A stretch of DNA of 64,000 nt. It comes from Paenibacillus sinensis (GTDB lineage: Bacteria > Bacillota > Bacilli > Paenibacillales > Paenibacillaceae). The notes beneath the pieces were generated by a model that was not told the origin of the DNA, searched no databases, and worked only from the letters and a program-made list of their open reading frames with translations. The DNA lies in assembly GCF_019904155.1 (NCBI RefSeq), contig NZ_JAHCMB010000026.1:62001-126000 (forward strand), written 5' to 3'. The translations under genes and the position numbers were made by a program. Shown here one piece after another: positions 26,204 through 34,358 of the stretch (positions are counted from its first letter, which is position 1; each line of letters starts with the position of its first letter).

Positions 26204-27448
26204 ATGAACCGATTCGGATTCCGCTCGCTCGGGCGGATGATCATGCTTGCTGCGGGGATTATGCTTGGCATGCTGCCGCTGGCTCCGAATGCTTCCGCAC
26301 ATGCGTACAGTGCGGGCTATACGACACTTTCGCTCACGAAGTCCCAGACGGAGATCACCTACACGCTGGACGAGCTTTCGGTCATTGAGCTGGCGGGGGG
26401 CGATCTGGACGATAATCTGATGCTGGATGATGCTGAATTCAACCAGATCAGAGAGCCGCTGATCAAGGTGCTTAAGGAGAACCTGATTTTCTCACTGGGG
26501 GGACAGGCACAACTCTGGACGAAGCTTGAAGGCCTGCAGATGGAGCGCAAGGGCGACGGCAGCAAGATCGTTCTGAAGGCTGTCTATCCGGCTGTTTCAG
26601 CTTTTCAGTCCATTTCGTTCAAGGATACGCTGTACCGGCAGGATAAGAATACGAATTATGTGGATTTGCTCACGATCCGTTATGGGCCGGGCAACAGCAC
26701 AGCGGCTCTCTCGGGCGATTCACGCACCTGGGCGCTTCAATTGACCGATTCCGATTATGCCGGTCTGGCAGAGAATGTTGGAACCGGACAAGCTGAGAGC
26801 TCATCTGCTGACGGAACCGCTGGAGGGGAACCGCAGTCATCGGCTGCCGCCAATCCTCAGCCCCAGACAGAAACTGCGGCCGATTCCGCTTCATCAGAAT
26901 CGTCTGCATCGGGCTGGTTTTCTTTTTTCACATTGGGCATGCATCATATTCTGGGGGGATACGATCATCTGCTGTTCCTGTTCTCGCTCTTGATCGCCCG
27001 CCAAACCTTCAAGCAGTATGCGATGATGATCACCGCATTTACCGTTGCGCACAGCTTGACGCTGACCCTTACCGTTCTTGGAATATTGAACGTTCCTCCG
27101 CAGTGGGTGGAGCCGGCGATTGCCTTGAGCATTTGCTATGTCGCCCTTGATAACATTATTCGGTCGAATGTTTCGGGCCGCTGGGTGCTGACCTTTCTGT
27201 TCGGGCTGATTCACGGGATGGGCTTCGCTGATCTTCTGAAGGAAATGGACCTTCCGCGCAATCAGCTCGCCGCCGATCTCATCAGCTTCAATCTCGGTAT
27301 TGAGACCGTGCAGCTCGCGATCGTCAGCCTGTGCATTCCGCTGCTGATGCTGCTTCACCGCCACAAGCATGCCCGACGTGTCATTGTCACCGCTTCATGC
27401 GCCGCTTTTGTGCTTGGGGGAGCATGGCTGATCGAAAGAATGCTATAA
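26204..27448 (+). CDS. HupE/UreJ-family membrane protein with extracytoplasmic domain
   Basis: The 414-residue protein has a signal peptide (to about residue 30, ASAHA), an extracytoplasmic domain to about residue 240, and a C-terminal HupE/UreJ_2 region with about six hydrophobic segments. The His-rich motifs GMHHILGGYDHLLFL, TVAHSLTL and LIHGMGFA are the family signature and probably coordinate nickel or another metal for uptake. The ATG follows CAGGGGGATGA. No urease or hydrogenase gene is nearby, so the metal is uncertain. It may share transcription with the preceding surface protein. Confidence 0.82.
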   Translation: MNRFGFRSLGRMIMLAAGIMLGMLPLAPNASAHAYSAGYTTLSLTKSQTEITYTLDELSVIELAGGDLDDNLMLDDAEFNQIREPLIKVLKENLIFSLGGQAQLWTKLEGLQMERKGDGSKIVLKAVYPAVSAFQSISFKDTLYRQDKNTNYVDLLTIRYGPGNSTAALSGDSRTWALQLTDSDYAGLAENVGTGQAESSSADGTAGGEPQSSAAANPQPQTETAADSASSESSASGWFSFFTLGMHHILGGYDHLLFLFSLLIARQTFKQYAMMITAFTVAHSLTLTLTVLGILNVPPQWVEPAIALSICYVALDNIIRSNVSGRWVLTFLFGLIHGMGFADLLKEMDLPRNQLAADLISFNLGIETVQLAIVSLCIPLLMLLHRHKHARRVIVTASCAAFVLGGAWLIERML

Positions 27449-27517
27449 TCGGGATGTCAGCGCCGATTCGCTTCGAACGAACGGTTTCGCAAAAAGCGAT
27501 GAGAGGACTGGATCTAT

Positions 27518-28510
27518 TTGATCTTTGAGGAACAAACCGATGATAAGCTGAAACGGATGATTGATATCGCAAGAATGTACTACCAGCTTGACTACAGCCA
27601 GCAGGAGATTGCCGACAAGCTCGGCATTTCCCGGCCTACCGTATCCCGGTTTCTGCAGCAGGCGAAGGAAGAAGGAATTGTCAAGATCACGGTATCGAGT
27701 CCCGATGAGGATAAGGAAGAGCTTGGGGAACGCCTTGAGCGCAGGTTTCGCCTGAACAAAGCGGTTGTTGTCTCGGTTCCGCAGTATGAAGACGCCGTCG
27801 TGAAGAAGTATCTGGGTGAAGCGGCGGCGAAATACGTGCATCAGACCGTCAAGGACGGGGACATCATCGGGACAACCTGGGGAACGACACTGTATGAAGT
27901 TGCCCTGAATCTGCAGGATAAATGGGTCAAGAATGTCAAGGTGGTTCAGCTGAACGGCGGGGTCAGCCATTCCCAGACCAATACGTATGCGTATGAAATT
28001 GTTCAGCTCTTCGGACGAGCTTTTCATACGATGCCTTATTTTATACACTTGCCGGCTCTTGTAGACAATCCTCTTGTGAAACAGGCTATCGAATCGGACC
28101 GCCACATCCGGAATATTCTTGAGCTTGGCAAAAAGGCGAATATCGCGATCGTAACCGTCGGTTCTCCGACTGAGGATTCCGTGCTGATTAACGCCAATTA
28201 CTTCTCCAAAGAGGACCTCGCGATCATTCACGAACGGGGAGTGGGCGACATTTGCTCCCGTTACATCGATCTGTCCGGCAAGATTTGCTCGGAGCTGTTC
28301 AATCAGCGAACTATCGGCATTGATCTGAACGAACTGAAGCACAAGGAGCAGTCGATCCTTGTCGCCGGAGGCATCCGCAAGGTGGACGGCATTTATGGAG
28401 CCTTGAAGGGAAAATATATGAATGTGCTGATAACGGACCAGTTTACGGCCCGGTATTTGCTGGACAAGCACGAGCCGGAGCAGCAGGATAGTGGCGAGGC
28501 TGGCGGTTAG
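27518..28510 (+). CDS. deoR: SorC-family regulator, DeoR-like
   Basis: The 330-residue protein has an N-terminal helix-turn-helix (about residues 22-50, DYSQQEIADKLGISRPTVSRFLQQAKEEG) and a long sugar-phosphate-binding domain. Segments such as VKDGDIIGTTWGTTLYE, VGDICSRY and SILVAGGIRKVDGIYGALKGKY closely resemble the Bacillus deoxyribonucleoside regulator DeoR, which responds to deoxyribose-5-phosphate. The dra-nupC-pdp genes it controls in Bacillus are not next to it here. It uses a TTG start behind GAGAGG; no better start exists in frame. Confidence 0.82.
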   Translation: MIFEEQTDDKLKRMIDIARMYYQLDYSQQEIADKLGISRPTVSRFLQQAKEEGIVKITVSSPDEDKEELGERLERRFRLNKAVVVSVPQYEDAVVKKYLGEAAAKYVHQTVKDGDIIGTTWGTTLYEVALNLQDKWVKNVKVVQLNGGVSHSQTNTYAYEIVQLFGRAFHTMPYFIHLPALVDNPLVKQAIESDRHIRNILELGKKANIAIVTVGSPTEDSVLINANYFSKEDLAIIHERGVGDICSRYIDLSGKICSELFNQRTIGIDLNELKHKEQSILVAGGIRKVDGIYGALKGKYMNVLITDQFTARYLLDKHEPEQQDSGEAGG

Positions 28511-28591
28511 CGGAACAAATGAAGGAGACTGTAAGGCCTGGGGCGGCGCCCTCAGGTCTTACAGCAGGTTGGGGGAGTACAAGTATATGTG

Positions 28592-29416
28592 TCATTCCTC
28601 TTCATTCAACGGAAAAAGAGGCCTAACGCTCTCTTTCAACGACGCCACCGGCCGGCCCAACAACCGCTCCAGATCCCCGGAGGTCGAGATCGTGTCGATC
28701 TTGCTCAGGAAGCCGTAAACCCAGTTCCGGATTTCCGGATTCCGCGTTAGCGAGACCGGTCTGCCCGCCAGCTCGGAGAGCGTTTCAGCCAGGTCTTCAA
28801 AGCTCCAGGTGGCCGCTGCGCTCAGCTCATAAGTCCGGTTCTGATGATCTCCGCCTGTGAGCACGGCTGCTGCTGCATCGGCCAGGTCCCGGCGGGTCAC
28901 GGAGTTGAACGCCCAGTCACCCGGAAGGACAGCCAGCTCGCCTGTATCCAGCGCTTCCTGCAAACCCAGGCTGCCAATGAAATCCGAATATAGTCCGCTG
29001 CGTAACAAGGTATAAGGAATGCCGGTCGTCATAATCGCATGCTCGGTCGCGAGATGCAGATGGGTCATGGAAAGGCTGCCCTTTTCGGCAAAAGCGAACC
29101 CTGTGTACAGCAGATGTCCGACGTTCGCCTGTTTGGCCGCCTCTACAGCATGGGCATGCTGGCGGATGCGGACGGTATCGTCATGGTGAGGGCTGGAAAT
29201 CAGCAGCAGCTTGGCTGCTCCCTCAAATGCCTTCACCAGAGATTCGGGATGATCGTAATCGCAGCAGCGCACCTCAATTCCTTGGCTCTCCCATTCGCTG
29301 CCGGATTCCATCCTGCGGACGCAGGCAACAATCTGAGACGCAGGCATCGTCTGCAGGAGCCGTTCGATAATCATGCTTCCCAGCTGGCCGCTGGCACCTG
29401 TAATGATAATCTTCAT
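28592..29416 (-). CDS. NmrA-type NAD(P)H-binding oxidoreductase
   Basis: The 274-residue cytoplasmic protein begins with the dinucleotide-binding motif TGASGQLG and follows the NmrA/quinone-oxidoreductase-2 (YtfG) plan, without a classic YxxxK catalytic pair. Such proteins reduce quinones or act as redox sensors. AAAGGATG lies before the ATG. It follows the MarR gene on the same strand, and a copy of the MarR-type operator (29446-29461) lies in the 62-base gap, so it is probably the regulated target. Confidence 0.85.
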   Translation of the reverse strand: MKIIITGASGQLGSMIIERLLQTMPASQIVACVRRMESGSEWESQGIEVRCCDYDHPESLVKAFEGAAKLLLISSPHHDDTVRIRQHAHAVEAAKQANVGHLLYTGFAFAEKGSLSMTHLHLATEHAIMTTGIPYTLLRSGLYSDFIGSLGLQEALDTGELAVLPGDWAFNSVTRRDLADAAAAVLTGGDHQNRTYELSAAATWSFEDLAETLSELAGRPVSLTRNPEIRNWVYGFLSKIDTISTSGDLERLLGRPVASLKESVRPLFPLNEEE

Positions 29417-29445
29417 TCTGAAACATCCTTTCTTTGCGATAAAAA

Positions 29446-29461
29446 AGTTAAGGGCTTAACC
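29446..29461 (-). promoter_or_regulatory. MarR operator copy between marR and the oxidoreductase gene
   Basis: AGTTAA-GGGC-TTAACC is the same dyad as the one at the MarR start (29943-29958) with one arm base changed. Its position suggests a second, internal control point for the oxidoreductase gene. Confidence 0.6.
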
Positions 29462-29478
29462 AAATGAACAAAGGCTTG

Positions 29479-29940
29479 TCAGGCCTTTTTCAATCTAGCA
29501 AGCAGGGACAGCAGCTGATGAAGCTCCTGATCATTCAATGCCTGCATGCTGTGCGCGATTGTCTCCCGGTTGGCGGGCAGGTGGCGAAGGAGCAGGGAAT
29601 GCCCCTCATCCGTCAGTATGATAACGGTCTTTCTGCCGTCCTCGGGATGGGGCTGACGCCGAATATAGCCATCCTGCTCCAGAGGAATCAGCAGCAGGCT
29701 GATGTTGGCTTTCGTTACGCCAATTTTTCGCGCAAGCGCGGAGGGAAGGAGGGTTCCGCCTTCTTTCAGCAATTCGACCAGAATGCGGATGCGTGCTCCG
29801 TTCGTTCCCTGGGCCTGCCAGTATTTCTCGGATACCTCGACTAATTTCGCTGTCGTCTCCACCAGCATGAAGAAGACCTCGCTATGCAGCGGCTGGTCCG
29901 GAAGCCCGCCTCGCATGTCTTCGATGACGATCACCTCCAT
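29479..29940 (-). CDS. MarR-family transcriptional regulator
   Basis: This 153-residue winged-helix repressor shows the recognition region LPSALARKIGVTKANISLLLIPLEQDGYIRRQPHPEDGRKTVIILT (about residues 58-105). The start is uncertain: the ATG at 29940 has no ribosome site upstream, and the only strong one, GGAGGTGAT, lies inside its first codons; the next ATG is at 29916, 17 bases beyond GGAGG. A perfect dyad AGTTAA-TGAC-TTAACT touches the start and overlaps the transcription start, so autorepression is likely. It leads a two-gene unit with the oxidoreductase. Confidence 0.85.
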   Translation of the reverse strand: MEVIVIEDMRGGLPDQPLHSEVFFMLVETTAKLVEVSEKYWQAQGTNGARIRILVELLKEGGTLLPSALARKIGVTKANISLLLIPLEQDGYIRRQPHPEDGRKTVIILTDEGHSLLLRHLPANRETIAHSMQALNDQELHQLLSLLARLKKA

Positions 29941-29942
29941 AT

Positions 29943-29958
29943 AGTTAATGACTTAACT
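29943..29958 (-). promoter_or_regulatory. MarR autoregulatory operator
   Basis: AGTTAA-TGAC-TTAACT is a perfect 6-bp inverted repeat placed between the -10 box and the start codon of marR. Confidence 0.7.
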
Positions 29959-29960
29959 AA

Positions 29961-29990
29961 AATGTACATTCCTAACCGGTTGTTTGTCAA
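29961..29990 (-). promoter_or_regulatory. Promoter of the MarR gene
   Basis: On the minus strand TTGACA and TACATT are 18 bases apart, with TGT before the -10 giving an extended -10 element. The predicted start lies within the operator. Confidence 0.65.
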
Positions 29991-30143
29991 CTCCGGGGCG
30001 GAGCTGTGGAAAGATCAGACAGCCCGGGAAGGTATGCAAGGAGTTTGCGGCGATGGCGATATTATGGAAAACGTTTTAATTTCTATGAATATTAACAAGT
30101 GTACCCGGCGCTCAGGGATGGTATGATAGAGAGGGGTGAAAAG

Positions 30144-30773
30144 ATGAAGAACAACGAAACGGTAGAAGATCAGACAGCGGCCGATCAACAGGAACAGCCA
30201 AGCGAAGAGCAAATGGCGGAGCTCCTGAAGGCGGTCCATCATAATGGAATTGTAGCTCTGAAAATGCACTATACAGATGTGGAAGCACAGCTGCTGACCA
30301 TTGAAGGATACGGACCCGTGTTTGTATTCCATGTCAAAGACGAAGAGGGCAGCCGATATTCCTGCGGTTTCTTCCTGCATGAGCTCGTGGCCAGATTTCA
30401 GTCGAACAACAACCCTTCCATCTGGTTGGCATCTTTCTTCGTCGATATGATGAAAGTCAAAGGCGGCAAAGAGCTTATGGGACCTCCTGCCAGCGAGGAC
30501 GAGGCCAAAAAGGTGATCGACAATATCCTGGTGCCTCAGCTTATCGAAGCGATTAATGAGGAATTTGAGCCGGAACAGATGCACGCAGGCCTGGCCTGGA
30601 ATGAGAAATTCGGTGCGGTATTCGAAGCCGGTTTTCCTTCAATCAAGGATGGCAGCAACGTATGCGCCGTTCCGCTTCATGTGCTGCTGACCCACCTGGC
30701 GCTGAATCGCGACCCGTCCGAGCTTCTGATTCAGGGACTGTACAATATCCGCAAAGAGAATGGCTTGAATTAA
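30144..30773 (+). CDS. Acidic protein of unknown function
   Basis: The 209-residue product has an acidic Gln/Glu-rich N-terminus and an alpha/beta body without membrane segments or signal peptide. No motif was recognised. The ATG at 30144 follows GAGGGGTGA; an upstream in-frame ATG at 30099 lacks a site. It ends at a strong terminator, so it is a single-gene unit. A shorter frame after that terminator has a somewhat similar ending (EIVDDIFLPLI against KVIDNILVPQLI). Confidence 0.75.
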   Translation: MKNNETVEDQTAADQQEQPSEEQMAELLKAVHHNGIVALKMHYTDVEAQLLTIEGYGPVFVFHVKDEEGSRYSCGFFLHELVARFQSNNNPSIWLASFFVDMMKVKGGKELMGPPASEDEAKKVIDNILVPQLIEAINEEFEPEQMHAGLAWNEKFGAVFEAGFPSIKDGSNVCAVPLHVLLTHLALNRDPSELLIQGLYNIRKENGLN

Positions 30774-30780
30774 AAAAGAC

Positions 30781-30807
30781 AAAGCGGCCCGCCGGGCCGC
30801 TTTTTTT
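30781..30807 (+). terminator. Terminator
   Basis: AAAGCGGCCCG/CGGGCCGCTTT is an almost loop-free palindromic stem ending in seven T. Confidence 0.92.
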
Positions 30808-30813
30808 GGATAT

Positions 30814-31047
30814 TTGCTTTCAAATATCGTTGTTATAGGTACTGTGCACGCTGTCATCACCGTTCCGTTCGCCGCCCTGCTTGATCGCTGGCAGAAGAAC
30901 GGCAGGGATCAGCCCGTCGTGAAGCTGCCGGTCGATCTGCTGCGCAATGAGTGGCTTCTCGAGACGGTCCCTGACGAAATCATTACCGAGATTGTGGACG
31001 ATATCTTTCTGCCGCTGATTCACTTCAAGAACTCGGAGAAATCGTAG
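30814..31047 (+). pseudogene. Probable gene fragment without a start signal
   Basis: An open frame of about 77 codons runs from a TTG just after the terminator to a TAG. The last 45 residues (PVVKLPVDLLRNEWLLETVPDEIITEIVDDIFLPLI) look like real coding sequence, but there is no ribosome site and no ATG, and the terminator cuts it off from the preceding gene. It may be the 3' remnant of a diverged duplicate of the preceding gene. A GTG at 30844 is the only other start. Confidence 0.35.
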
Positions 31048-31150
31048 TCTAGATCACTTCCGTCTTCCGGATTTCCCTATATAATGGAAGCGTATGCATT
31101 TAGGCGGCTGGTCAGTGCCGGTCTGCTATGTCGTTGGGCCCGGTGAGTGT

Positions 31151-31330
31151 AAAGGAGGGATACGATGTACTACATCATTGATTTTGTACTTGGCATGCTC
31201 CATGCAAAGCCTGCGGAATGAACAAGGCGAAGCTTGGCATGGAGCGAAAATGAGATTTGTTCGCCTTCCCTGAAACATGGCCTTCTGACGCAGGCTTTGC
31301 CCTTAAAATAACCCATCTTATTTTAAGGAG
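31151..31330 (+). promoter_or_regulatory. Structured leader with leader ORF and masked ribosome site
   Basis: Perfect complementary segments lie in order: GCTCCATGC (31197) with GCATGGAGC (31237); GCAAAGCCTGCG (31204) with CGCAGGCTTTGC (31289); AAGGCGAA (31224) with TTCGCCTT (31260). The first pair excludes the second. A final 11-bp stem CCTTAAAATAA/TTATTTTAAGG (31301-31328) covers the AAGG of the AAGGAG site of the next gene. The layout resembles translational attenuators; an RNA thermometer is an alternative because the last stem is AT-rich. Confidence 0.65.
31165..31221 (+). CDS. 18-codon leader peptide
   Basis: The ORF codes MYYIIDFVLGMLHAKPAE. AAAGGAGGG ends five bases before the ATG, one of the strongest ribosome sites in the window. 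Codons 11-17 overlap two competing stem arms, so ribosome position on this ORF would change the fold of the leader. No known stalling motif is obvious. Confidence 0.6.
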   Translation: MYYIIDFVLGMLHAKPAE

Positions 31331-31339
31331 CGGCCTGAT

Positions 31340-31609
31340 ATGGATTATGCGAAAGCGGAAGATTTACTGCCGGAGGAGCTGCTGCGGGAAATCCAGCGGT
31401 ATGTTCACGGCGGACTCCTGTACATCCCGAACCGCCCGAACGAGCGGAAGAAATGGGGCGAAGGTTCCGGTGCGGCGCAGTATTATGCCGAGCGCAACGC
31501 GGAAATTCGCCGGGATCACAGAGCCGGGATGCAGATCGAGAAGTTATCACAGCAATATGGCCTTTCGATCGAACGCATCCGGAAAATTATCTATACACAA
31601 AAGAAGTGA
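31340..31609 (+). CDS. CD3324-family small HTH-like protein
   Basis: This 89-residue protein (MDYAKAEDLLPEELLREIQRYVHGGLLYIP, then KKWGEGSGAAQYYAERNAEIRRDH and a C-terminal helix-turn-helix-like IEKLSQQYGLSIERIRKIIY) matches the pattern of the CD3324 family, related to Mor-type activators. It is probably a DNA-binding regulator of unknown target. The ATG is ten bases from AAGGAG, whose first half is held in a hairpin, and an 18-codon leader ORF lies upstream, so translation appears to be regulated. A terminator follows. Confidence 0.8.
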   Translation: MDYAKAEDLLPEELLREIQRYVHGGLLYIPNRPNERKKWGEGSGAAQYYAERNAEIRRDHRAGMQIEKLSQQYGLSIERIRKIIYTQKK

Positions 31610-31651
31610 GGTTGTCCCTACAGTGTTCGCACTGAACGGGAGCAGCCCGAT

Positions 31652-31696
31652 AAAGACCTCAAAATCCACAGCAACGTGGAGGACGAGGTCTTTTTA
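31652..31696 (+). terminator. Terminator
   Basis: AAAGACCTC/GAGGTCTTT with an inner CCAC/GTGG stem and a T-run. Confidence 0.85.
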
Positions 31697-31821
31697 TTAT
31701 GACCGCCATACCGAAAGCGCGTCGGAGCAGCAGCAGTAGGGTCGTCCTTTTTTATAACGAAAATGGCTCTGTGTTCCTCTTCTATGGATCGGTACAATTA
31801 AGCTCGAAAGGAGGGAACACT

Positions 31822-32751
31822 ATGACGTATTCCCTAAAGAAATGGGACGACAAGGACTTCCTGCGCATTCGCGACTTCCTGGCGCAGACCTTGAAGGATA
31901 ACCCCAAGACGCAAAATTGGCTCATTGACCGCTGGAATTTTTGCCGGTATTTTGCCCATATCATGCACGAAAGCTTTGAGATATGGCCGGAAACGGTCGG
32001 GATCTGGGAAGATGAGAATCATGAAATCGTCGCTGTGGTCAATTCGGAGGGAGAAATTCAGAGCCATGAAGCCGGGGTTGCCTTTTTTCAGCTCGCCAGC
32101 CGATTTGAGGATGAATTTATGAACGAGCTGATCGACTATGCCGAGGAGAAAATTGCGATAACTGCCGAAGGAATAACCTCCCTATCCTTTGTCCTGGATC
32201 AGAACGAACAGATGGAACGGCTGGTGAAATCAAGAGGATATGAGCTGCGGGACTGGAAGGATGCCACTTCCTGCATGCCGGTCACCGGTCAGCTTCCTGT
32301 GAATATTCCTGACGGATTCCGGCTGGCTGATGGACATGAGCTGAAGGAAAGGGCGCAGGGGATGGCGCATGGAAGAGCCTTTGGCTACTGCACGGAGGAG
32401 CATCCGGGTGAGATGATGCCGGAACGCTGTTACAAGGCCATGAGACAGGCGCCGGATTACAGACCTGAACTGGATATGGCTGTGCTCGATCCGGACGGAG
32501 AAATCGCATCGTTCACGACACTCTGGTATGACGGCCTGAACCGTCTGGCGGTTCTGGAGCCTGTGGGCACGCTTCCGAAATACACCAGAATGGGACTCGG
32601 CAGAGCCGTCATCTACGCAGGGATCAACCGGGCCATAGAAATGGGCGCAGAGAAGATTTACGTTGGAACGGATAGGCCGTTTTATCGCGCGATTGGTTTT
32701 AAACCGGTGTATGTCAAAGATGTTTGGCTCAAGAGGTGGACACTTGCCTAA
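31822..32751 (+). CDS. GNAT-family N-acetyltransferase, two-domain
   Basis: The 309-residue protein has two GNAT-like halves; the C-terminal half carries the acetyl-CoA loop region GTLPKYTRMGLGRAVIYAGINRAIEMGA and the ending YRAIGFKPVYVKDVWLKRW. The substrate is not predictable. The ATG at 31822 follows AAAGGAGGG; the frame extends upstream to 31699 but through a region with no ribosome site. It ends at a hairpin shared with the converging efflux gene. Confidence 0.85.
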   Translation: MTYSLKKWDDKDFLRIRDFLAQTLKDNPKTQNWLIDRWNFCRYFAHIMHESFEIWPETVGIWEDENHEIVAVVNSEGEIQSHEAGVAFFQLASRFEDEFMNELIDYAEEKIAITAEGITSLSFVLDQNEQMERLVKSRGYELRDWKDATSCMPVTGQLPVNIPDGFRLADGHELKERAQGMAHGRAFGYCTEEHPGEMMPERCYKAMRQAPDYRPELDMAVLDPDGEIASFTTLWYDGLNRLAVLEPVGTLPKYTRMGLGRAVIYAGINRAIEMGAEKIYVGTDRPFYRAIGFKPVYVKDVWLKRWTLA

Positions 32752-32761
32752 ATCAAGAGAA

Positions 32762-32797
32762 AACCTGCGTTCGAATCATCAAGCGCAGGTTCTTTCC
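32762..32797. terminator. Shared terminator between converging genes
   Basis: AACCTGCG/CGCAGGTT encloses a 14-base loop and is followed by T-rich sequence on the plus strand. It lies directly after the GNAT gene and against the stop of the MFS gene. Confidence 0.65.
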
Positions 32798-34206
32798 TAT
32801 GCAGTCTTTTTCTGTGTGAGGAACAGACCTGGGATGAAGATTAGCGCAAGGACAATAGCGGATACTGAGAATCCGGCATGGTAGCCTTTTAAGCCATTGG
32901 CAATCGTCGGTTGCAAGCCTTGCATGACAGTTGCGACAACGGTTGCGATAACCGCTGAACCAAAGCTTGAACCAAGGTTTTCAATAATATGAATACCGAC
33001 ACCTGCTTCTGGAAGCTGTTTGCTGTCAAGTCCCGTATAAGCGTCACTCGTCAACGGAAGATTAATACCTCCGACACTGGCACCACGGATGAACAATACG
33101 ATGGAAATCCATATCATGCTTGTTTGATCGGTAATAAAGATAAGCGGAATCGATCCGATAAGCGAAAGAGCAAGGCTGACCATGACCACGTATTTTGCAC
33201 CGATCTTATCAATCATTGTTCCGATCAGTGGTCGAGTAACGAGCATCCCAACTCCTTGAGGGATTAACGCAAGCGCTGCTTCGATTGGCGTGAAATGCCG
33301 GAAATTTTGAAAGAACAGTGGAAGAATTAACATGGGTCCCATGATGGCAATATTCGCCAGAAACAAACCGATGCTGGATGCCAAGAAGCTCTTGTGCGCA
33401 AATAAATTCATCGGAAGTACGGTTTGATTTTTTCTGATTCGATTATATACGAGGTAAATTATGGCTAAGACAAGGCCAGTGCCCACCCATACGATTGTTT
33501 CGTTATTGCTAAATGAAGCATGCTCTGCTGCTTTTGTAATGCCGTAAATCAATGCCGCACTCATTAAAGACAAAACGATGATCCCCAAAACATCAAGTTT
33601 GCTATCTTTGTTAAATGGTTCAAAGTCCGGAATCGTTCTTATCATAAGTGGTGCAGCAATCAAAACGATGAACACGTTGATGAAGAATATCCAATGCCAT
33701 GATGCGCCTTGAACGATGAAGCCCCCGATTACAGGTCCTAGGATTGGGCCGAAGATCATAGGTGTGCTGACGATTGCCATAACTTTCCCCAGATTTTCGG
33801 AACCGGCTGTTTTAACCAGGAGTGTGAACATAAGCGGGGTAATAATCCCGGCACTAAATCCTTGAAGCAGACGGAAGAAGATGAAGCTGGAAATGTCCCA
33901 GCTGATTCCGGCAAACACAGAAATTACACCAAAAGCGATGACTGCGCCGACGAAGATTTTCTTTCCGTTAAATTTGTTCATTAGCCAGCCTGAGACTGGA
34001 ACTGCAATTGCAAGGGCTAAAACATAACCTGTAATGGACCATTGAATAATATCCAATGTCGTGTTGAAATCCTTGGTCAGTTTGTCGATGGCGATGTTCA
34101 CCATAGTGGAGTCCAGCATTGGAGCAATTGCTCCAAGTGCAATAGCCCAGGCAGCCGTGAGAATTTCCTTTGGTAATCCTGGTTTCTTTACTGTATCTTT
34201 GGACAT
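32797..34206 (-). CDS. MFS drug efflux transporter, DHA2 (EmrB/LmrB) type
   Basis: The 469-residue membrane protein has about 14 hydrophobic segments and the family motifs LDSTMVNIAI (first segment), WSITGYVLALAIAVPVSGWL and the motif C-like GPILGPVIGGFIV. It should export drugs by proton antiport. The ATG at 34206 follows GAGGTGAA; the frame runs 26 codons further up but over the operator. Two 23-24-bp operator repeats lie at its promoter. The sequence is visibly more AT-rich than the flanking genes, as is its MarR partner, which hints at acquisition by transfer. Confidence 0.9.
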   Translation of the reverse strand: MSKDTVKKPGLPKEILTAAWAIALGAIAPMLDSTMVNIAIDKLTKDFNTTLDIIQWSITGYVLALAIAVPVSGWLMNKFNGKKIFVGAVIAFGVISVFAGISWDISSFIFFRLLQGFSAGIITPLMFTLLVKTAGSENLGKVMAIVSTPMIFGPILGPVIGGFIVQGASWHWIFFINVFIVLIAAPLMIRTIPDFEPFNKDSKLDVLGIIVLSLMSAALIYGITKAAEHASFSNNETIVWVGTGLVLAIIYLVYNRIRKNQTVLPMNLFAHKSFLASSIGLFLANIAIMGPMLILPLFFQNFRHFTPIEAALALIPQGVGMLVTRPLIGTMIDKIGAKYVVMVSLALSLIGSIPLIFITDQTSMIWISIVLFIRGASVGGINLPLTSDAYTGLDSKQLPEAGVGIHIIENLGSSFGSAVIATVVATVMQGLQPTIANGLKGYHAGFSVSAIVLALIFIPGLFLTQKKTA

Positions 34207-34229
34207 GTTATTCACCTCTTTGAAGTCAA

Positions 34230-34286
34230 TTTTTGTTTCCTCGTCAACAAAAAGATAGCATGTTTTTTGTTTCCTTGTCAACAAAA
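34230..34286 (-). promoter_or_regulatory. Twin MarR-type operators over the MFS promoter
   Basis: Two near-identical dyads (TTTTTGTTTCCTNGTCAACAAAA) start at 34230 and 34264 on the plus strand, 34 bp apart. Each is an imperfect palindrome with arms TTTTGTT/AACAAAA. On the minus strand the upstream copy contains the -35 TTGACA, 18 bases from TATCTT; the second copy covers the transcribed region before the ribosome site. Confidence 0.7.
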
Positions 34287-34295
34287 TAGCAGCAC

Positions 34296-34335
34296 TAAAA
34301 AAGCAGCCAGTCTCAATAGAGCCCGGCTGCCGGTG
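34296..34335 (-). terminator. Terminator of the MarR gene
   Basis: On the minus strand GGCAGCCGGGCTC pairs with GAGACTGGCTGC and a six-T run follows. It shows that the MFS gene depends on its own promoter. Confidence 0.75.
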
Positions 34336-34358
34336 ATTTCATTTTTATTAATTCAAAT

